Positions 36,923 through 45,638 of a stretch of DNA of 64,000 bases are shown one piece after another. This DNA is from an uncultured Vicinamibacterales bacterium (GTDB taxonomy: Bacteria; Acidobacteriota; Vicinamibacteria; Vicinamibacterales; UBA8438). The stretch's first letter is position 1, and every line of letters starts with the position of its first letter. Below the pieces are notes generated by a model. It searched no databases. It was not told where the DNA came from and saw only the letters and a list, made by a program, of their open reading frames with translations. A program made the position numbers and the translations under genes. The stretch is from assembly GCA_958295905.1 (NCBI GenBank), contig OY282382.1, positions 62,001 through 126,000 on the forward strand, written 5' to 3'.

Positions 36923-38182
36923 GTGACCGATGGCAGGCTCCACGTCGGATTCGTGCTGTCCAGCCTGAGCGGAGGCGGGGCGGAACGCAGTACTCTCCGC
37001 TTGGCGCAGTCGCTCATCGCGCGCGGGCACCGGACGGACTTGGTAATCCCCCGGTTCGCGGGAGACTATCGGGCCGCGATCCCTGGCGGGATGCGTGTCC
37101 GTCGGGCGCGGATTCCCGGCACCGACAGACAGCTCCTGCAGGCGGTGCAGCGGTCGGAAGTCCAGGTGGAAGCGATGACCGTCAACCCCTTCGGGGCCGC
37201 GCGGACCTGGCTGGTTCTCAGTCGGAAGTATCCCGGGATACCCGTGATACGCGGCAGCGGCCTGCGCTCCATCTATCCCTACGCCCATTTCCTGTCGCGG
37301 TACATTCGCGAAGTACGTCCCCAGGTGCTGGTGTCGGCGCTGCCGGGCCCAAACGCCGTCGCGGTCTGCGCCGCGGGGTTGACGGAGCGGGCCGTGCCGG
37401 TGGTGGTCACGGTGTGGAACAACGTCGCCGCGGACTATGCGCCGGAATGGCTGGCCGCGTCCCGGACGCTCTATCCGCTGGCCGACGCGGTGGTGGCGGT
37501 GTCCAGGGGCGTGGCCGAGTCCGTGCGGCGCTCGTTGGGGGTGGATGCCGAGCGCGTTCGCACCATCCACAGCCCCATTCCCGCCAGCGGCATACGACGG
37601 CTGGCGCGGGCGGAAGTCACGCACCCCTGGTTCGCGGACGGCGCGCCGCCGGTGGTCCTCTGCGTCGGGCGCGAGGCGCCGCAGAAGGACCACCCCACCC
37701 TGGTGGAGGCGTTCGGGCTGGCGCGCCGCGAGGTGGACTCGCGGCTGGTCATCCTCGGCAAGCTCTCGGCGCCCTACCGGGCAAGGCTCAAGTCCCTGGC
37801 GCAGAGCCATGGTGTGGAAGGAGACCTCGGCTTCGTGGACTTCGACGAGAATCCCTACCGCTACATGCGGCGGGCGGGGCTGCTCGCGCTCTCGTCGCGC
37901 TGGGAGGGTCTGCCGGGGGTGATCCTCGAGGCGCTGGCCTGCGGCACGCCGGTGGTCAGCACCGACGCGCCCTACGGCCCACGCGAGATCCTCGGGCGTT
38001 GGGGCAACCTGCCGCCGGTGGGCGACGCGCCGGCGCTGGCGCGGGCGCTGGTCGCGACCTTGCGCGGCGCACGGCCGACGGAGGAAGCACTTCGGGCGCG
38101 CGCCGCCGACTTCTCCGAAGAGAAGGCCGCCGACGCCTACCTCGCACTATTCGAGAAGCTGGTGAGGGGGCACGGGCGGTGA
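36923..38182 (+). CDS. GT4-family glycosyltransferase
   Basis: 419 residues, GTG start in the junction TGACCGGTG after the ligase, identical to that at 33304. It has LHVGFVLSSLSGGGAERS, VVLCVGREAPQKDHPTLVEAF and RWEGLPGVILEALACGTP. The acceptor-binding N-terminal half (GIPVIRGSGLRSIYPYAHFL) differs from the 33307 enzyme while the donor half is nearly the same. This suggests the same nucleotide sugar but a different acceptor. Confidence 0.88.
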   Translation: MTDGRLHVGFVLSSLSGGGAERSTLRLAQSLIARGHRTDLVIPRFAGDYRAAIPGGMRVRRARIPGTDRQLLQAVQRSEVQVEAMTVNPFGAARTWLVLSRKYPGIPVIRGSGLRSIYPYAHFLSRYIREVRPQVLVSALPGPNAVAVCAAGLTERAVPVVVTVWNNVAADYAPEWLAASRTLYPLADAVVAVSRGVAESVRRSLGVDAERVRTIHSPIPASGIRRLARAEVTHPWFADGAPPVVLCVGREAPQKDHPTLVEAFGLARREVDSRLVILGKLSAPYRARLKSLAQSHGVEGDLGFVDFDENPYRYMRRAGLLALSSRWEGLPGVILEALACGTPVVSTDAPYGPREILGRWGNLPPVGDAPALARALVATLRGARPTEEALRARAADFSEEKAADAYLALFEKLVRGHGR

Positions 38183-39417
38183 GTACGGACAAGCTCCATG
38201 TCGGCTTCCTGTTGACTGGACTGGACGGCGGCGGGGCGGAGCGCACCATGCTCAACCTGGCGGCGGCGGTCATCGCGCGCGGGCATCGGGCGGACCTGGT
38301 GATCCCCCGGTTGGCGGGAGACTATCGGGCCGCGGTCCCTGACGGGATGCGTGTCTGGCGGGCGCGGATTCCCGGCACCGACAGGAAGCTCCTGCGGGCG
38401 ATGCAGCGGTCGGGAGTCCACGTGGAAGCGACGACCGTCAACCCCTTCGGGGTTGCGCGGAGTTGGCTGGTGCTTGGCCGGAAGGGCCTCCACCTGCCCG
38501 TTCGAAGGCGTCACCGTGTCTATGCGTATGCCACCATGATTGCGACGTACGTTCGCGAGGCGCGTCCTCAGGTGCTGGTGTCGGCGCTACCGGGCGCCGA
38601 CGCCGCCGCGGTCTGCGCCGCAGAGGTGACGGAGCGGGCCGTCCCGGTGGTGGTCACGGTGCATAACGTCCCCGAAGATTACTATGCGCCGGAATGGCTG
38701 GCCGCGTCCCGGACGCTCTATCCACTGGCTGACGCGGTGGTGGCGGTGTCCAGGGGCGTGGCCGAGTCCGTGCGGCGATCGTTGGGGGTAGACGCCGGGC
38801 GCGTTCGCACCATCTACAACAGCGTGCCCGCCGACAGCATACAGCGGCTGGCGCAGGCGGAAGTCACGCACCCCTGGTTCGCGGACGGTAAGCCGCCGGT
38901 GGTTCTGAGCGTCGGGCGCGAGGCGCCCTCGAAGGACTACTCCGCCCTGGTGGAGGCGTTCGGGCGGGCGCGGCGCGAGGTGGACTCACGGCTGGTCATC
39001 CTCGGCCGGCTCTCGGCTCCCTACCGGGCAAGGCTCAAGTCCCTGGCGCGGGGCCTTGGCGTGGAGGAAGACCTCGGCTTCGTGGACTTCGATGAGAACC
39101 CGTACCGCTACATGAGACGCGCGGGGCTGCTCGCGCTCTCCTCACGCTCGGAGGGTCTGCCGACGGTGATCCTCGAGGCGCTGGCCTGCGGCACACCGGT
39201 GGTCAGTACCGACACGCCCTGCGGTCCGCGCGAGATCCTCGGGCGTTGGGGCGACCTGCCGCCGGTGGGTGACGCGCCGGCGCTGGCGCGGGCGCTGGTC
39301 GCCACGCTGCGGGGTGAGAGACCAACGGAGGAAGCGCTGCGGGCGCGCGCCGCCGACTTCTCACCCGAGAAGGCCGCCAACGCCTATGTCACGCTGTTCG
39401 AAGAGCTGGCGCGATGA
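38179..39417 (+). CDS. GT4-family glycosyltransferase
   Basis: 412 residues; the GTG start overlaps the previous stop (GTGA). STDKLHVGFLLTGLDGGGAERT replaces the SLSGGG loop of its neighbours. VVLSVGREAPSKDYSALVEAF and RSEGLPTVILEALACGTP give the donor site and E-x7-E. Its N-terminus is the match for the remnant at 11030-11255, so the minus-strand cluster once held the same GT4-GT4 order. Confidence 0.88.
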   Translation: MSTDKLHVGFLLTGLDGGGAERTMLNLAAAVIARGHRADLVIPRLAGDYRAAVPDGMRVWRARIPGTDRKLLRAMQRSGVHVEATTVNPFGVARSWLVLGRKGLHLPVRRRHRVYAYATMIATYVREARPQVLVSALPGADAAAVCAAEVTERAVPVVVTVHNVPEDYYAPEWLAASRTLYPLADAVVAVSRGVAESVRRSLGVDAGRVRTIYNSVPADSIQRLAQAEVTHPWFADGKPPVVLSVGREAPSKDYSALVEAFGRARREVDSRLVILGRLSAPYRARLKSLARGLGVEEDLGFVDFDENPYRYMRRAGLLALSSRSEGLPTVILEALACGTPVVSTDTPCGPREILGRWGDLPPVGDAPALARALVATLRGERPTEEALRARAADFSPEKAANAYVTLFEELAR

Positions 39418-39487
39418 CATCGCGTTGCAGTTGCTGCGAGCTAAAGCTCGGCGCAACTGCTGGCACGGCGTCAGTGCTGTCGAAGCC

Positions 39488-40819
39488 ATGACCCCGGAAG
39501 AGCCGGACAGACCGCTCGGTCCGCGCACGACCGGCGGACAGGATGCCGCCCTCGTGTTCGCGACCGGGGTCGGCACAGTCGTCTTCGGCCTCGCGATCCA
39601 GAGTCTCCTGGCCTACACACTGTTGCCGGAAGGACGCGGCAGCTTCGCCCTGTGCGTCGTGTTCGCAGGTGTTCTCAGCGTGCTCTTCACGCCGGGGGTA
39701 CGAGAAGGCGCGCAGTATTTCGTCATGACGAAGCAGGCGACCGTCTCGGAAGGCGTCGGCGCTGCTCTGGCGATCTGCCTCGGCGGCGGAGCCCTGGCGC
39801 TCACATTGGCGATCCCGTTCGTCCACAGCGATATCGCCTTCTTCCACAAGGCGGAGACGCGCTCGTTCTACCTGGCGCTTGCCCTGGTACCGGTCATGGC
39901 GTTCTCGGGCGCCATGGAGTATCAACTCGCCGGGCTCCGGCGCTTCGGACATCTCACGGTGTTCACCCTGGTGCATCTCACCGTGAACATCCTCGTTCTG
40001 CTGGTCCTCGTCCGGGTGGGGCGGATCGGGGTGGAGGGCGCCGTCGCGGCGGTCGTCGGCTCGCATGGTTGCACGGTGGTCTTGTGTGCGTGGTACCTGC
40101 GACGCCGTCACGGGCTGGTTCCGACCCATCCGTTCCGCACCGTCTCCGCGCGAATCGGCGGCTACGGTCTGCGCTTCCATCCCGCGGGCATCGGCGGCGC
40201 GCTGGAAACGAGCGCCGGTGTTCTCATTCTCGGGCTGTTCGCGAGCCCGGCGGAAATCGGCCTGTTCGCCACCGCGAGCGCGCTCATGTTCCGGCTGCGG
40301 ATGATCTCCGACGCGGTCGGCAACGCGCTGCTGCCGCGTATCGCGGGCCGCGGCCGCCCGGAGTTGACGACGCTCTGCCTGCGTGTCGTGTCGTGCGGCA
40401 CCGTGGCCGCGATGCTCGCCGTGCTCGCGATCAGTACGCCGCTGGTTCGGATCCTCTTCTCCGAGGCCTTCCTGCCGGCGGTCCCGCTGCTGTGGATCAT
40501 CGCCCCCGGGGTGCTCGCCTATGCCTGCGCCGGCATACTCGGAACCTATTTCAAGGGTATCGGCCGCCCGGGCATCTGTTCCTGGGCTGTCTCGGTGGGA
40601 CTGGCTGCGAATCTGATTGTGATTCCCGTGCTTTATCCGGTGGTCGGCGTCTCAGCCGCGGCCTGGGGGTTGACCTTGGGAATGATTTGCCGACTCGTCC
40701 TTCTCGCGGCGGCGTTCGCAAGAGCGACTCGAATGCGCTGGCTCTCGATCTGGCTGCCACGGCCCGGCGACGCGGTCTCCTTCTGGCGGGCGTCCCGCGC
40801 CGTGCTCGGCCGCGGGTAA
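39488..40819 (+). CDS. polysaccharide flippase (Wzx/MOP superfamily)
   Basis: 443 residues from ATG 39488 with ~12 hydrophobic helices, such as TVVFGLAIQSLLAYTLLPEG, FALCVVFAGVLSVLF and VIPVLYPVVGVSAAAWGL. ALVFATG, LPEGRGSFAL and IISDAVGNALLPRIAG-like segments are typical of O-antigen/oligosaccharide flippases that move undecaprenyl-linked repeat units across the inner membrane. It ends the ligase/GT4 cluster and is the only flippase seen in the window. Its last ~40 codons recur as a damaged copy at 62193-62335. Confidence 0.82.
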   Translation: MTPEEPDRPLGPRTTGGQDAALVFATGVGTVVFGLAIQSLLAYTLLPEGRGSFALCVVFAGVLSVLFTPGVREGAQYFVMTKQATVSEGVGAALAICLGGGALALTLAIPFVHSDIAFFHKAETRSFYLALALVPVMAFSGAMEYQLAGLRRFGHLTVFTLVHLTVNILVLLVLVRVGRIGVEGAVAAVVGSHGCTVVLCAWYLRRRHGLVPTHPFRTVSARIGGYGLRFHPAGIGGALETSAGVLILGLFASPAEIGLFATASALMFRLRMISDAVGNALLPRIAGRGRPELTTLCLRVVSCGTVAAMLAVLAISTPLVRILFSEAFLPAVPLLWIIAPGVLAYACAGILGTYFKGIGRPGICSWAVSVGLAANLIVIPVLYPVVGVSAAAWGLTLGMICRLVLLAAAFARATRMRWLSIWLPRPGDAVSFWRASRAVLGRG

Positions 40820-40894
40820 CCTTGCAGGTCCGGTGGAGGGCATCAATCGGGCGATGCGGAGCGCGCGCCGGGCGCCCACGGCCCTGGCGGCATA

Positions 40895-42109
40895 ATGGCG
40901 GGCATGCGCTTCTTCAACACCTCCGGTCCCGTGGTGGCGGCGGACCACTACTGCGTCCCGCCGCTCGCGCGGTTGGAGCTCGAAGAGATCCTCACGCCGG
41001 TCCGGCAGAAGCGGTACTTCGTGCTGCACGCGCCGCGTCAGACGGGCAAGACTTCCGCCCTGCTGGCACTGCGCGACCTGCTGAACGGCGGGGCCGCGGG
41101 CGACTACCGGTGCGTGTATGCGAACGTCGAGGTCGGCCAGGCGGGACGAGAGGACGTCGGGCGCGCCATGCGCGCCATTCTGGACGAGCTGGCCGACCGG
41201 GCGCGGTCGTTGGGCGACGAGTACCTGGACGGGGTCTGGCCGGACATCCTGGTGAAGTCCGGTCCGGATGGTGCTCTCCGGGCGGCGTTGGCCCGCTGGT
41301 CGGAGGCGACACCGGCACCCCTGGTGCTGCTGCTCGACGAGATCGACTCGCTGGTGGGCGACACGCTGGTGTCCGTGCTGCGGCAGTTGCGGGCCGGCTA
41401 CGACCGGCGCCCCGAGGGCTTTCCGCAGAGCGTGGTGCTGAGCGGGGTGCGCGACGTACGCGACTACCGCATCCGCGCGAGTTCCGAGAAGGAGCTGGTC
41501 ACCGGCGGCAGCGCCTTCAACATCAAGGCGGAGTCGCTGCGGCTCGGCGACTTCTGCGCGGAGGACGTGCGGGCGCTCGTCGCCCAACACGCGGGCGAGA
41601 CCGGCCAGGCGTTCACCCCGGAGGCGGTGGACCTGCTCCACGAACAAACCCGGGGCCAGCCGTGGCTGGTGAACGCGCTGTGCTACGAGGCCTGCTTCAG
41701 GAGCGAGGCCGGACGCGACCGCGGCCATCCGATCACCGCCGACGCTCTCCGCGCCGCCCAAGAGGCGCTCATCCTGCGCCGGGACACCCACTTGGACCAG
41801 CTCACCGACAAGCTCGAGGAAGACCGGGTAAGGCGGGTGGTCGAGCCGCTACTGAGCGGGGGTGAGAAGCAGACGTTCTCGGATCGGGACCTGGAGTACG
41901 CCCGTGACCTCGGCTTGGTCGCCCGCGAAGACCCGCTGCGCATCGCCAATCCGATCTACGCCGAGGTGGTGCCGCGGGAGCTCACATACGCGGTGCAGGC
42001 GGGACTGGTCGAGGACGTGGCGTGGTACGTGGACACGGATGGCGGCCTGGATCTGGGCAAGTTGCTCGCCGCCTTCCAGGCCTTCTTCCGCGAGCACTCG
42101 GAGCACTAG
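40895..42109 (+). CDS. AAA-like ATPase (N-terminal part of an ATPase-nuclease protein)
   Basis: 404 residues. HAPRQTGKTSALLAL is the Walker A motif (about residue 47), PLVLLLDEIDSLVGD is Walker B, and SVVLSGVRDVRDYRI and GQPWLVNALCYEA are conserved in this AAA-ATPase/PD-(D/E)XK family. The frame ends at a TAG (42107-42109) and continues without shift into a nuclease domain. Related proteins are usually one chain with Trp at this place, so the amber codon probably splits it. Role unknown; such genes are common in accessory regions. Confidence 0.8.
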   Translation: MAGMRFFNTSGPVVAADHYCVPPLARLELEEILTPVRQKRYFVLHAPRQTGKTSALLALRDLLNGGAAGDYRCVYANVEVGQAGREDVGRAMRAILDELADRARSLGDEYLDGVWPDILVKSGPDGALRAALARWSEATPAPLVLLLDEIDSLVGDTLVSVLRQLRAGYDRRPEGFPQSVVLSGVRDVRDYRIRASSEKELVTGGSAFNIKAESLRLGDFCAEDVRALVAQHAGETGQAFTPEAVDLLHEQTRGQPWLVNALCYEACFRSEAGRDRGHPITADALRAAQEALILRRDTHLDQLTDKLEEDRVRRVVEPLLSGGEKQTFSDRDLEYARDLGLVAREDPLRIANPIYAEVVPRELTYAVQAGLVEDVAWYVDTDGGLDLGKLLAAFQAFFREHSEH

Positions 42110-42484
42110 GTGGAGCGCTTCGAGTACCGGGAGGCCGGCCCGCAGCTCCTCCTGCAGGCGTTCCTGCAGCGCATCGTCAACGGCGGCGGGCGCATCGAGC
42201 GTGAGTACGGGCTGGGCCGGCGGCGCACCGATCTGCTGATCCTCTGGCCCCAGGGGGGGCGGGAGCGCAAGTTCGTGGTGGAATGCAAGATTCTGCGCAA
42301 GAGCCTGGAACGGACCCTCGGCGACGGGGTGGAGCAGACCGCGCAGTACATGGACCGGTGCGCGGCGGAGGCGGGCCATCTGGTGGTCTTCGACCGCGAC
42401 GCGGACCGGAGCTGGGACGAGAGGGTGTTTCACCGCCGCCGGAAGTCGGGCGCAGGCGTCGAGATCGAGGTCTGGGGCATGTGA
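42110..42484 (+). CDS. PD-(D/E)XK nuclease-like domain, separated from the ATPase by an amber codon
   Basis: 124 residues starting at a GTG directly after the TAG, in the same frame. YGLGRRRTDLLILW followed by RKFVVECKIL gives the D-x-(n)-E-x-K nuclease core (DUF1703/PDDEXK_9-like). It could be made separately from the GTG, by read-through, or be lost. No ribosome site beyond weak purines is seen. Confidence 0.65.
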   Translation: MERFEYREAGPQLLLQAFLQRIVNGGGRIEREYGLGRRRTDLLILWPQGGRERKFVVECKILRKSLERTLGDGVEQTAQYMDRCAAEAGHLVVFDRDADRSWDERVFHRRRKSGAGVEIEVWGM

Positions 42485-42570
42485 CGCATCCGGGCTGCCG
42501 CCGAGGGTTGTCGAGCGTCCGACGGTGCTGCGCAGGAGCCGAGCGCACCGACGGGGTGTCGAGAATTCGT

Positions 42571-42603
42571 CCATACCTTGCTCTACCCCCCAACGACACC
42601 CCT
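42571..42603 (+). repeat. direct repeat flanking the ISKra4 element (left copy)
   Basis: CCTTGCTCTAC-CCCCC-AACGACA recurs in the same orientation at 44452-44486 beyond the other side of the transposase genes. Direct orientation is not expected of terminal inverted repeats; it may mark an old target or a recombination event. Confidence 0.45.
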
Positions 42604-42661
42604 TGCGAATCTGAAGCGCACCCCGAGAACCCGGGTGCACGTCAGATTTGTGAGATGCCCC

Positions 42662-44018
42662 TCAAGCGGCCTTTGCGGCTCGTCGTTCCCAGAAATCCTC
42701 GAAGCGGCCGCTGAGCTTGCAGCACCGCAGGGCGATGATGGCGTTGGCGCCGGCCACCGTCCAGTGCATGCCGGCACGCTTGAGCCGGGCGCCGATGGCG
42801 TGCTTGCATCCGGCCTCGACGACGCCCGACGACACGCAAAGACCCCACGCGCGGAACTCCGCATAGCGCATCCGGTGGCGGTTGCGGGTCAGGTAGTCGA
42901 TACACTTGCGGGCTTCATCGCAGGTCTGGCGGTGGGGGCGCAGGGCGGTCAGGACCGCATCAATCCGCCCCGCGTCCAACTCGTCCCGCCGGTCCTTGCC
43001 CCACCGGGCGGCGAGGTCCGTGCCGGCGCCGTAGACGGCCTTGGCCACGTCGCACAGATGCCCCTTGGCGTGGTAGAGGTCGACGATTTCGATGGCGCCG
43101 GGGAACTGTTCGGCGGACAGATTCCAGATCCACTCGGCCCCGTCGCCGATGACGACGCGACGCGGCGCGGTGTCGAAGCCGCGCCGCCGCGCTTCGCGGT
43201 ACGCCCGTTGCGCGAACGGGGACGGCTGCGGGTCGGCGTCGCGGCCGGCCGCGCTCTCGACCGCAGCGCTGTAGCTGACCGAACCGCGGTCCCGGACGGG
43301 CAGGCCGTTCCCGTCGCGCGTTTCCGCCGTCCACACCGTGACCAGCTTGACCTCGCGGGTCTTGGCCGAACCGTCGGGCTGCTTGCCGCGCCGCCCGGCC
43401 GTCTCGGACTTGCGCACCGGCACCCCGGTGCCGTCCAACCCGAGGTACATCGTCGGCGCCGCGGCGGGGGCGGGTTCGACCACCCCGCGTTCGTCGGCCG
43501 CGACCGCGCATCCCAGCGCTTCGGCGGTACGCTCGACCTGCTTGGCCCCGATGCGCATCCCGGTCAAATCGCTCAACAACCCGCTCGCGTCGGCGAAGCT
43601 CCCATCCGCCGCCACCAGTCCCACCATCCGCGTGAGGGCGGGGGACAGCGCGGTGCCGTGCAGGCCCAATGCTTGGTCCCGCGGGCACACGCCCGCGCGG
43701 CAGGCGGCGCAGTAGTAGTAGGCGCGTTCCAGCGTCACCGGCCCCAGTACGGTGCCGAACGTCTTCGGGCGGCGGCCGGCGTAGCGCGCCGTCTGTCCGC
43801 AGGCGCACACCACCGTCGGGCCGCAGGAGTCGGTGACGTCCGCGTTCAGTTGGTGCTCTACCTCCCCCGCGGCGGCGTCGAGCACCCCGCGGCGGACGGC
43901 TTGTTCGAAGGCCTCGAAGTCCTGCCCGGACGCCCCCGGTCCGACGAGTTCGGCGATCCCGGTGGCAATCTTGAGGTTGATCCCGGCCGCGAACGCTTCC
44001 GCCGGGCCCCCTTTTTTT
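42662..44018 (-). CDS. ISKra4-family transposase, ORF2 (made by -1 frameshift)
   Basis: The frame reads KGGPAEAFAAGI from the slippery site at 44012-44018, then CACGQTARYAGRRPKTF, AYYYCAACRAG, MYLGLDGTGVPVRKSE (first Asp), RVVIGDGAEWIWNL (second Asp), DLYHAKGHLCDVAKAVYG and SSGVVEAGCKHAIGARLK (Glu). This is complete for ISKra4. There is no start with a ribosome site near the beginning, so expression through ORF1 is likely. An internal Met at 43885 is the first in-frame ATG but is too late to give a full enzyme. Confidence 0.85.
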
Positions 44019-44397
44019 CCGCCGCGGCGGGGGGCGGCGGCGGAGCGGCGGGGCGCGGGCGCCCGGCCGCCAGCCGGGCTTCACTCAGCGCATCGCTGAC
44101 CTCGATCAACGCTTTCGACAACTCCCGGAAGCGCCGGTACTCCGCGTTCTGCGCCTGGACTTCCGCACCCGCGTCCGCCGGAATCAGCCGCGTCACCGTC
44201 TTGCCGTCCTGCTTGCGCGTCAGCGACAGGACCGGGCCGCGTCCCGAGGCCCCCCGGTCGGCGCAACCACAGGATGCCTTGCCGCAGCGGCGGCACCGCT
44301 CCGTCAGCGTCCCTGAACGCATCTCGCCGACCGCGGCCAACTGACTCCGAAGGTGGGCGTGGCGCCGCTCCAGGGCGGCAATCTGCGCATCGGACAT
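43858..44397 (-). CDS. ISKra4 ORF1 (DUF6788-like N-terminal part)
   Basis: 179 residues if terminated: SDAQIAALERRHAHLRSQLA (coiled-coil-like), CRRCGKASCGCA (Cys cluster) and LTRKQDGKTVTRLIPA, as in DUF6788 proteins that precede or form the N-terminus of ISKra4 transposases. After about residue 125 the frame leaves homology at A-AAA-AAG, where a -1 shift enters ORF2. Confidence 0.75.
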   Translation of the reverse strand: MSDAQIAALERRHAHLRSQLAAVGEMRSGTLTERCRRCGKASCGCADRGASGRGPVLSLTRKQDGKTVTRLIPADAGAEVQAQNAEYRRFRELSKALIEVSDALSEARLAAGRPRPAAPPPPPAAAEKKGARRKRSRPGSTSRLPPGSPNSSDRGRPGRTSRPSNKPSAAGCSTPPRGR

Positions 44398-44816
44398 GAT
44401 CGGGCTCCTCCAGGCTCAAAACAGCCTCCATACTGATAGCATCGGTCGATCACGCCTTGCTCTACACCCCCTCAACGACATTCCCTAACAAACCCTCATG
44501 AGGGGCGTGCCCCTCACCCCGACCGCATGAAACGCGGGCGGTTTCTGTCCACGGAGCCGTTGGACCTCCAGCCGGCGGCGGCGGATTGTGCCATCCTCCT
44601 CAAGGGGCGGAAGCGGAACAGTCGTCGCAGCATTTTTCGGTGGAGGGAATCATCCCGTCCCCGTTAACAAACTGACGCCGCGCGCCCGGCATCGAGCCCC
44701 GAATCGTACCCGGCCCGGCGGGCCGTGGACGAGCAGCAAATCGAACCCCGCCGCTGAGGCGGGTGTTTCCTGCACCGGGCGCGCCCTCCCGCTTCCGCCT
44801 CCCAGGAGGATACCTG
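44398..44816. other. intergenic region between ISKra4 and the IS110 derivative
   Basis: It contains the right copy of the 33-bp direct repeat (44452-44486) and a palindrome AGGGGCGTGCCCCT at 44500-44513 whose surroundings resemble 11062-11077. The final AGGAGG at 44804-44809 is the ribosome site of the mini-ORF. No gene recognised. Confidence 0.4.
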
Positions 44817-45131
44817 ATGAACAGCGACACGGTTGATGCCGACACGTTGCGCATCGACGACATGCACGTGGCGCACCCGCGGGCGGCCGGACTCGACGTG
44901 CACAAGATGCACGTCACCGCCGCGGTGCGCCTCTGCGAGGCCGGCGGCGGGCCGGCCCGTACCGCCGTGCGGGAGTTCAGCGCGCTGCCGGACGGTCTGC
45001 GGACCCGGCCCTATACCGACCCCGGCATCGACTACCGACGGCTCCTCGTCGAGCGCAACGCACCGCGTTGGCTCCGCATGCTCGGGCAGTACGGCTTCAT
45101 CAACGAGGTGCAGGCAGCCGCCCGCCCCTGA
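44817..45131 (+). CDS. internally deleted IS110-type transposase (104 aa)
   Basis: Starts at an ATG 8 bases after a perfect AGGAGG. Residues ~20-50 (AAGLDVHKMHVTAAVRLCEA) are the start of an IS110 RuvC-like domain; from about residue 65 PYTDPGIDYRRLLVERNAPRWLRML matches the extreme C-terminus (compare PYRDPQIDYEA...ARWLRML at 46.8 kb). About 330 internal residues, including the catalytic core and Ser domain, are missing but the frame is kept. Confidence 0.75.
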   Translation: MNSDTVDADTLRIDDMHVAHPRAAGLDVHKMHVTAAVRLCEAGGGPARTAVREFSALPDGLRTRPYTDPGIDYRRLLVERNAPRWLRMLGQYGFINEVQAAARP

Positions 45132-45638
45132 ACACGGCGCCCCCGGACCCAGGGCGCCGTGTCGGGCCATAGATCGGGGCTGCCCCGCACCGCCCACGAA
45201 ATCCGGGAACCTCACGTCTCCGGTCTGAAGGCCGCTCGATCACCGATCCGCGGTCACGCCCGTCGTGTGCCCGGGCCATGGGAGCGTTTCACAGCAACGT
45301 CCCTGCGGGCGCTTGGCCGCCCCACCCCGCGAGATGAAAGCGTAGCATGGCCCGGGGCGGTTGCCGTGTGCCATGCTGGAGGAAGGGCGCGGCGGTGTAG
45401 GCCGCAGCTATTTCGGCGGTCCCTTTGGGGTATCCCGCACAGCAACGTGGCCGGAACCGTCGGTGCGCACCCCGCAGTGTGTCCGGCAGCCTGCCGCTGC
45501 CGAGGCCGAGGAGGAAAACGTCCCGGGTCCCCGGCGGCCCGAGGAGTCTCCCGGCGGTTCCCCGCCGCTCCCGTTGTCGTGGCCGCGTCTCCGGCAGAGG
45601 CGCCGCGGCCCGGAGGAACCGGCAACGCAGGAGGGACC
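45132..45638 (+). other. long non-coding leader of the IS110 element
   Basis: A 507-bp G+C-rich stretch without a supported gene, ending in AGGAGGG before the transposase ATG. In IS110-group elements the non-coding end carries the bridge RNA that pairs with target and donor. This is the natural place to look, but no specific RNA fold was established here. Confidence 0.3.

Noticed and set aside
35042-37810. Very long open frame (922 codons) on the minus strand opposite LRR-ligase and GT4 genes
   Set aside because: Its codons are the complement of well-supported plus-strand genes, the composition is Arg/Gln/His-rich without any motif, and no start or operon context fits. It is a G+C-driven shadow, like those at 29563-31488 and 14508-16394.
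13311-42109. Reassignment of UAG to Trp, because two ambers (13311, 42107) replace Trp
   Set aside because: UAG is used as the real stop of several genes (for example 1804-1806, 8728-8730 and 51541-51543), so two independent mutations are simpler.
40895-42484. ATPase-nuclease pair as an anti-phage system
   Set aside because: The family is widespread in accessory DNA without proven defence function, the gene is split here, and no other defence genes accompany it.
42960-44084. 374-codon frame overlapping the ISKra4 genes
   Set aside because: It is a third frame with Arg/Gly-rich composition and no motif, while ORF1 and ORF2 carry all recognised ISKra4 features.
45159-45638. 160-codon N-terminal extension of the IS110 transposase
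   Set aside because: The extra residues have no homology to IS110 proteins; a strong ribosome site precedes the ATG at 45639, where family similarity begins.
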